Below are positions 4,887-5,348 of a stretch of DNA of 5,348 nucleotides, piece after piece (within the stretch, counting starts at the first letter, position 1; the number at the start of each line of letters is the position of its first letter). Location: assembly GCA_945956945.1 (NCBI GenBank), contig CAMFJO010000079.1, forward strand, positions 1 through 5,348. Direction: 5' to 3'. The notes beneath the pieces are model-generated. The model was not told where the DNA came from. It was given only the letters and a program-made list of their open reading frames with translations, and did no database searches. Source of the stretch: an uncultured Legionellales bacterium (lineage in GTDB: Bacteria > Pseudomonadota > Gammaproteobacteria > UBA1113). The translations under genes and the position numbers were made by a program.

Positions 4887-5348
4887 CTACCAGCTCGTTA
4901 CTAATAATACAGCTGCTAAACCGAGCATACCCCATGTAGCTTGTTCTACTGTAAATAAATCTACCCCTTTTAATAATCCCAAACTGATCAAACCAGCGAT
5001 TAAAAGACCAACACCCAGCCCTCTACGTAAACTGGATGGGTTTCTAGCCACTACTTTTTCCTCTTTTTCTATGCTATTTTTCTTTTCATCCTGAATTAAT
5101 TTTAAGGTTTGTTGTAAAGTGACTGGCAGTTCTGGTAATACCTTGACCCATATCGGCAAAGCTTCTTTTAGACGTCTTAAGCTCGCTTTTACACCCACTT
5201 GCCGACGCATCCATTTTTCCAAGAAAGGGTGTGCCGTAGCCCATAGATCCAAATCTGGATACAATTGTCGCCCTAGTCCTTCTATATGAAATAAGGTTTT
5301 TTGCAATAATAATAATTGCGGCTGAATTTCCATGTGAAATCGCCGACC
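4887..5348 (-). CDS. ubiB: Ubiquinone biosynthesis protein UbiB, C-terminal part
   Basis: UbiB is a membrane-anchored protein-kinase-like ATPase (ABC1/ADCK/UbiB family) needed for ubiquinone synthesis, where it is thought to help deliver hydrophobic intermediates to the Ubi enzyme complex. Only the last 153 residues are here; the frame stays open through 5348, so the gene starts outside the window. The ATG at 5331-5333 is internal, since the family-like sequence continues before it. Diagnostic stretches are [28 protein letters not shown] and [15 protein letters not shown] charged linker ([12 protein letters not shown]) is followed by two hydrophobic segments, at about fragment residues 110-127 and 137-152, the usual C-terminal membrane anchor. 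The kinase-like core lies outside the window. The protein ends in LLVTSW immediately before the TAG stop. It is convergent with the YgjP-type gene. Confidence 0.96.
   Translation of the reverse strand, partial: GRRFHMEIQPQLLLLQKTLFHIEGLGRQLYPDLDLWATAHPFLEKWMRRQVGVKASLRRLKEALPIWVKVLPELPVTLQQTLKLIQDEKKNSIEKEEKVVARNPSSLRRGLGVGLLIAGLISLGLLKGVDLFTVEQATWGMLGLAAVLLVTSW

Noticed and set aside
4789..5094. 101-codon plus-strand frame overlapping the ubiB end
   Set aside because: It is antisense to the UbiB membrane anchor and overlaps the end of the peptidase gene; the UbiB reading is convincing.

Overview
The window looks like the end of a draft or metagenome contig from a gammaproteobacterium. Hfq, HflX, RsmE, a YgjP-type peptidase and UbiB are all of gammaproteobacterial type, and the DNA is fairly AT-rich. 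A host-associated member of Legionellales/Coxiellaceae is my best guess. It rests on one gene, a degenerate DnaJ-like protein with a possible PmrA-type promoter and a Dot/Icm-like tail, so it is inference. The first 39 bases are not biology: positions 7-39 are the Illumina Nextera read-1 transposase adapter, preceded by six bases that fit the end of an index.

Layout. 40-307 (minus): 5' part of a lipoprotein gene, probably LpoA/LppC-like, cut by the contig end. 308-589: divergent intergenic region with a candidate promoter for each flanking gene and a small hairpin, but no RNA gene that I recognise. 590-859 (plus): hfq. 860-1022: spacer carrying a strong palindromic hairpin (921-957). 1023-2129 (plus): hflX, TTG start, lacking the usual C-terminal domain. 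2194-3183 (minus, convergent with hflX): a 329-residue protein with a J-like N-terminal domain whose HPD motif reads SPN. 3184-3305: its promoter region, with a PmrA-box-like direct repeat. 3306-4034 (minus): rsmE. 4035-4078: compact divergent region with two overlapping promoters. 4079-4804 (plus): YgjP/DUF45-type zinc peptidase. 4887-5348 (minus): C-terminal 153 residues of UbiB, continuing beyond the window.

Functionally most of the window is housekeeping: RNA chaperone (Hfq), ribosome-splitting GTPase (HflX), 16S rRNA methylation (RsmE), ubiquinone synthesis (UbiB) and cell-wall synthase activation (LpoA-like). The exception is the J-like gene. It has its own promoter with a poor -35, a PmrA-type repeat where an activator would sit, no HPD motif, a middle region I do not recognise, and a disordered Glu/Gln/Pro-rich tail. 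Together these suggest a regulated accessory protein, perhaps a type IVB secretion effector, embedded among core genes. I see no convincing Rho-independent terminator, tRNA, rRNA, CRISPR array or transposase.
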